Origin: Linum tenue
Lineage: Eukaryota; Streptophyta; Magnoliopsida; Malpighiales; Linaceae
Reading direction: 5' to 3'
NCBI GenBank assembly: GCA_946122785.1
Contig: CAMGYJ010000011.1
Location: 1,922,001 to 1,986,000, forward strand
DNA: 64,000 nucleotides
In this document: positions 60,641 to 64,000 of the stretch, piece by piece
Layout of the letters: every line of letters starts with the position of its first letter
How positions within the stretch are numbered: the first letter of the stretch is position 1
Program-made: the position numbers and the translations under genes
Notes under the pieces: model-generated
The model's database searches: none
Seen by the model: the letters and a program-made list of their open reading frames with translations, nothing else
Told to the model about the DNA's origin: nothing

Positions 60641-60798
60641 CTGTAGGGACGATTCTGAGAGGGCCCATATTCTACTTGTTATCGTATGGGGACAATTATA
60701 AAATGGGCGTCCCTAATTTAACTTATGTTATATTTCCGGTGACAAATAAAAAGGATTGTCCCTTATGTTAGTCCCTATAGCTCCTCTTTTTTGTAGTG

Positions 60799-61461
60799 GC
60801 GCTATTACTTTGTAAACTTAGTGAGTTATTTTTACTTCAATGGGGAAGTGTTTTAATTAAGTTGTTATTTCATCATGTTGTTCAAGTTGCTTTTTCTTCT
60901 TCTAGAATCTATCCAGACTTAGCCCACGCCTAAGCGAACTCGATACGTGTCATGATTCCAATACCTTCCTCACACATTCTTAGAATCTAGCTAGTTTTAA
61001 GCGATGCCTAGATGAACTAGTGTTTCAGGTGGAAAAACGGGTGGATGGGTTGCGCCTGACTTCTATGTAGGTGACGATTTTTATTACGGTCCACACCTCT
61101 TCAAACACTGTTCGAACGAGGGTGTTTGGTGTATGGGGAATCTACGTTACCTTACACTACTCCTATGGAGATTCCTTGAGAGCTCCTCGACTACAACTAA
61201 GACCACTGCTATGGAGGATCCTTCGTGGAGGAGAGCTCCGCAAACTACAGAGAAAAAGGGGGAAAAGGACAGTTGAGACAAGTTGTCTTTGTGTTGAGTT
61301 GTGATTGTCTGCTTGCTCCAGAAGGTTGCTCCCAGTTTTGTTGCGCAGAGTCCTCCAACTGCTCTCTCTCTCTCCTCCTCCCGAAAAATAGCTCCGCTTA
61401 GCCTCTACGCAAGTCAGTTGTCGCCAAGAAGTCTCTAGACATATCACCACGGCATTCTAGT
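60799..61461. other. Intergenic DNA, no gene seen
   Basis: Opposite-strand frames at 61071-61304 and 61163-61450 overlap each other and show no family features. Confidence 0.45.
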
Positions 61462-61467
61462 TCAAAC

Positions 61468-61800
61468 ATGGATGGTACCATCAAGCTAGTACTTTGGATG
61501 GTATCCATGATATTGGATGGTCACCATCCCATTAATCCCTTGGATGGTGTCCATGATATTTGGGATGATACCATCCATAATAGGATTTGGATGGTATCCA
61601 TGATGTTGGACACTACCATCCATAATAGGATTTGGATGGTATCCATGTTGTTGGACACTACCATCCATAATAGAATTTGGATGGTATTCATGTTGCTGGA
61701 CACTACCATCCATAATAAAATTTGGATGGTATCCATGAGTTTGGACACTACCATCCATAATAGGATTTGGATGGTATCCATTACGATGGATGGATGGTAA
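61468..61800. repeat. 45-bp minisatellite with internal palindromes
   Basis: A 45-bp unit recurs at about 61569, 61614, 61659, 61704 and 61749, built on ACCATCCATAAT, AGGATTTGGATGGTATCCAT and TGTTGGACACT. More diverged GGATGGTATCCATG copies precede it from 61495. Each unit holds ACCATCC and GGATGGT, which pair with each other, so units can form hairpins. Since 45 is divisible by three, frames stay open on both strands (DTTIHNRIWMVSMLL in one). I consider that a by-product, not a gene. Confidence 0.85.
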
Positions 61801-64000
61801 CAGTGACCATAGTTGGTACTGTCGCTATGTTGGACAGATACCTTAGGGCAAACTACTTGGAGTGTCCCAATTATACATAAATACTACATGTGATAATTAA
61901 TAAATTTATTTTGGTGTAAACAACTAGACACTAGGTAAGGCTCCAACACCCTCCTTACGCCTTCTTGAATCTTCATTCAAACCTGTAAAACTAAGAAAAA
62001 ACATAAAAGAGCACTCTGACCAGACAATCTACAGGCTAGTATTTGCACGACAACCAAAAGTGTCGTCTATAAGGACCACGTTAAACAATAGATATATAGT
62101 ACACTCCAGCAGCATGGGAAGAACCTATCATTGATCAAGCAACTCAATGGAGCATATGGCCCCTGAGGGAATGTCAAAGAATTCAGCAACACAAGGCACG
62201 AAAGGTTGTTGAAGCAAGTTCCGAGAGAGGTCCAAATATGTATTTTACATCATTTTTTTTTTGTCTTCCTCCCCTCGAATGAAATCCAAGTCACGGACTT
62301 GAAATTTGCACACATTCACTGTATCATGTGTTTACTGGTATTGAACTGTGGTGACTTAATTAAAACGATAACTCTTGGTCAAATCACACTCCGATGTCAT
62401 ATGTCAAAAAAAACAAAATGATTCTAATTGACTCAAGATATTAAGAAAAGTGCAATTATAAATCTTATCCCACTACTTTCTTACAAAAATTACGAGTCTT
62501 GTTTTTTTACTTCATATCGGATCAATGATGTCTACCATTGAATCATATATACACATCTACCATTTATTTATGAATTAAAGAACACACCATTGATAAACAA
62601 ATATGTTCAACTAATCGATCAAACCGACCATTTGCATCTCTATATATATACTATTACTATATTGCGCGATATTTTCATTCACGAACTAATTAACTAGCTC
62701 TAAAGACGACGACAGAGGGCTTAATCAACCCATCAACGTAATTAACTAATAATGCAAGCGAAACATGATTATATTATGTCACGATCGCTATATAAAACGA
62801 CGTAACAAGGGACCTACAGATAGCAATCCAGCGGCCGTCCATGGAAGTTAGGGTTTGTGGAATGATTTGACACGGGGGCAGCTAGCCGCCTCAGCAGTGA
62901 CATTTTGATTCTGAGACCAGAGATTGCGACGTATAATATTCGGTAGGGCTGCCGATTCGGTTAATCGAAACGTAATTAAGACGAAAAAATCGAAAATGTT
63001 CGTTCTTGTAAAACAAAGATCTTAACGGTTTGGTTTGGATATAAAGAAATCGATTAACACCGAACTGAGAGAGAGAGAGAGAGAGAGAGAGTGCACCAAA
63101 CAGTTCAACCTTACAAGCCATGCATCACCCCGCCTCACACCAAAGAACGAGTTTTGGTTTCTTATACGTTTTCCGGTTTCAAACCCACAATCGAAATCGT
63201 CAAAATACAAAACGGTTGGAGACCGAGAAGTACTAAGCTTTTTTTTATTGATTTGACACATTCACCGTGCTGATGAAGTGTTGATGAGCACCCTATACTA
63301 AAGTATTGAGCAAGAATTTACCGTGATTTCTCGATTTATGCGTGTCATCGTCACCGTGTTGTCGGCGTCGGTTAGCTTAATTATGGTTAACCGTTCATAC
63401 TCATGCATGTCTCTTTAGCATGGCAATTTTATAACAGGAGAGAAAACGTTATCAAATGTAAGTAGTGAAAGGAAAGAGCAGAGGAAGGTAGACTCCAAAA
63501 ACAATAGGGCAATGCTGATGATGAAAGTAGCATTAGTCTAAACTTTAAGCGTAATAATAATTAAGTCGAGGCTAATTAATAATTATAGCTAGCCAATAGT
63601 TTCCACTTAGTAGTGGTGATTCAGCTAATTAATTAATGTTTAGGGCTTAATTAATAGGGTTTAATGGAGAAGTGGGGCGACCGACATTCACCTCCCACTT
63701 ATGAAAACTTCCACACTTTTTCTATTACCTAGCTTTTTGGCCTTTGGGGGTTGGGTTTTTGTCGTTCTAGATTCTTCTTTAAATTACTTCTTCTTCTTCT
63801 CTCCCACGACACCAACTATCCTTCCTCCAATCGCATTCTAACAACGCTAACCAGCCGATGTTAGTGATGGTAATTTGAACTCGCCTCGTCGGGTATAATC
63901 TGACCTCTTATGTATTAGGGTGGATAATACCGAAGTTATAGAAGCGTGGAACAGGACATGAGTACTACTTTTGTCATATTCTGACTCATCTCGTCTCGTT
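61801..64000. other. Gene-poor right edge
   Basis: No conserved gene, tRNA or clear transposon end was recognised. It includes a (GA)n microsatellite at 63066-63091. CT-rich sequence near 63770-63830 could be the leader of a gene that starts beyond the window. Confidence 0.5.
63066..63091. repeat. (GA)n microsatellite
   Basis: About thirteen uninterrupted GA dinucleotides. Confidence 0.9.

Larger units (their letters stand above)
55029..60798. mobile_element. CACTA (En/Spm) transposon, about 5.8 kb, degenerate
   Basis: The left end CACTACAAAAAAGAG and right end CTCTTTTTTGTAGTG are perfect inverse copies over 15 bp and begin with the diagnostic CACTA. The flanking triplets are GCT and GCG, so the 3-bp target duplication is imperfect or mutated. 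Subterminal repeats fill the left kilobase and are few at the right. A decayed TNP2-type transposase lies on the minus strand at about 58000-58905. The rest shows no intact gene, so the element is non-autonomous. Confidence 0.85.

Noticed and set aside
55026..60801. Perfect 3-bp target duplication for the CACTA element
   Set aside because: The flanking triplets are GCT and GCG. They differ at one base, so I do not claim an intact TSD.
61468..61800. Repetitive protein of 15-residue units
   Set aside because: Open frames exist on both strands because the DNA repeat is 45 bp long. No start context, splice signals or family supports a gene.
1..64000. CRISPR arrays, bacterial operons or phage genes
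   Set aside because: Spliced genes and plant transposons show nuclear plant DNA. No direct-repeat/spacer array was seen.

Overview
This is a nuclear window from a eudicot plant. It shows AT-rich intergenic DNA, intron-containing genes with GT-AG borders, and dense transposons. Four host genes match, in order, a block I recall from Arabidopsis chromosome 1 (At1g71696 to At1g71720): a plastid S1-domain RNA-binding protein like PDE338/BSF (16949-19480, minus), a type I inositol polyphosphate 5-phosphatase (24039-28223, plus), a choline kinase (30715-32780, minus) and a SOL1-like carboxypeptidase D (49260-54349, minus). All four could be assembled as uninterrupted multi-exon reading frames by eye. 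The species was not determined.

Layout. 1-2238 is gene-free and carries a 351-bp hAT-type MITE with a perfect 8-bp target duplication. 2239-15484 is a roughly 13.2-kb Helitron on the minus strand. It has a canonical 3' end (7-bp GC hairpin plus CTAG), an apparently intact 1537-residue Rep-helicase gene, and an eight-exon RPA1-like gene spoiled by one in-frame stop. Two MITEs sit back to back inside it. The three conserved genes follow, separated by a probable solo LTR (21893-22758), a fold-back repeat array (28760-30470) and a second hAT MITE (33421-33866).

Between choline kinase and SOL1 (about 34.8-48.9 kb) lies a tandem array of secreted, intronless phytocystatin-like genes in divergent pairs: A1/B1, A2/B2 and A3/psi-B3. 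A truncated Ty1-copia RNase H plus LTR remnant lies inside each shared upstream region. The last B copy is a pseudogene carrying a 263-bp inverted-repeat element with a tRNA-like interior. Both cystatin types have a degenerate inhibitory QxVxG loop and no C-terminal PW loop, so a protease-inhibitor role is not assured.

After SOL1, 55029-60798 is a 5.8-kb CACTA (En/Spm) element with decayed TNP2 transposase and a 1-kb one-sided array of GGGACGAC/GTCGTCCC subterminal repeats. A 45-bp palindromic minisatellite (61468-61800) and gene-poor DNA finish the window. The host genes act in unrelated processes (plastid RNA, phosphoinositide turnover, phosphatidylcholine synthesis, CLE peptide processing). 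The strongest candidates for something undescribed are the Helitron, the cystatin/retroelement array and the tRNA-like inverted-repeat element.
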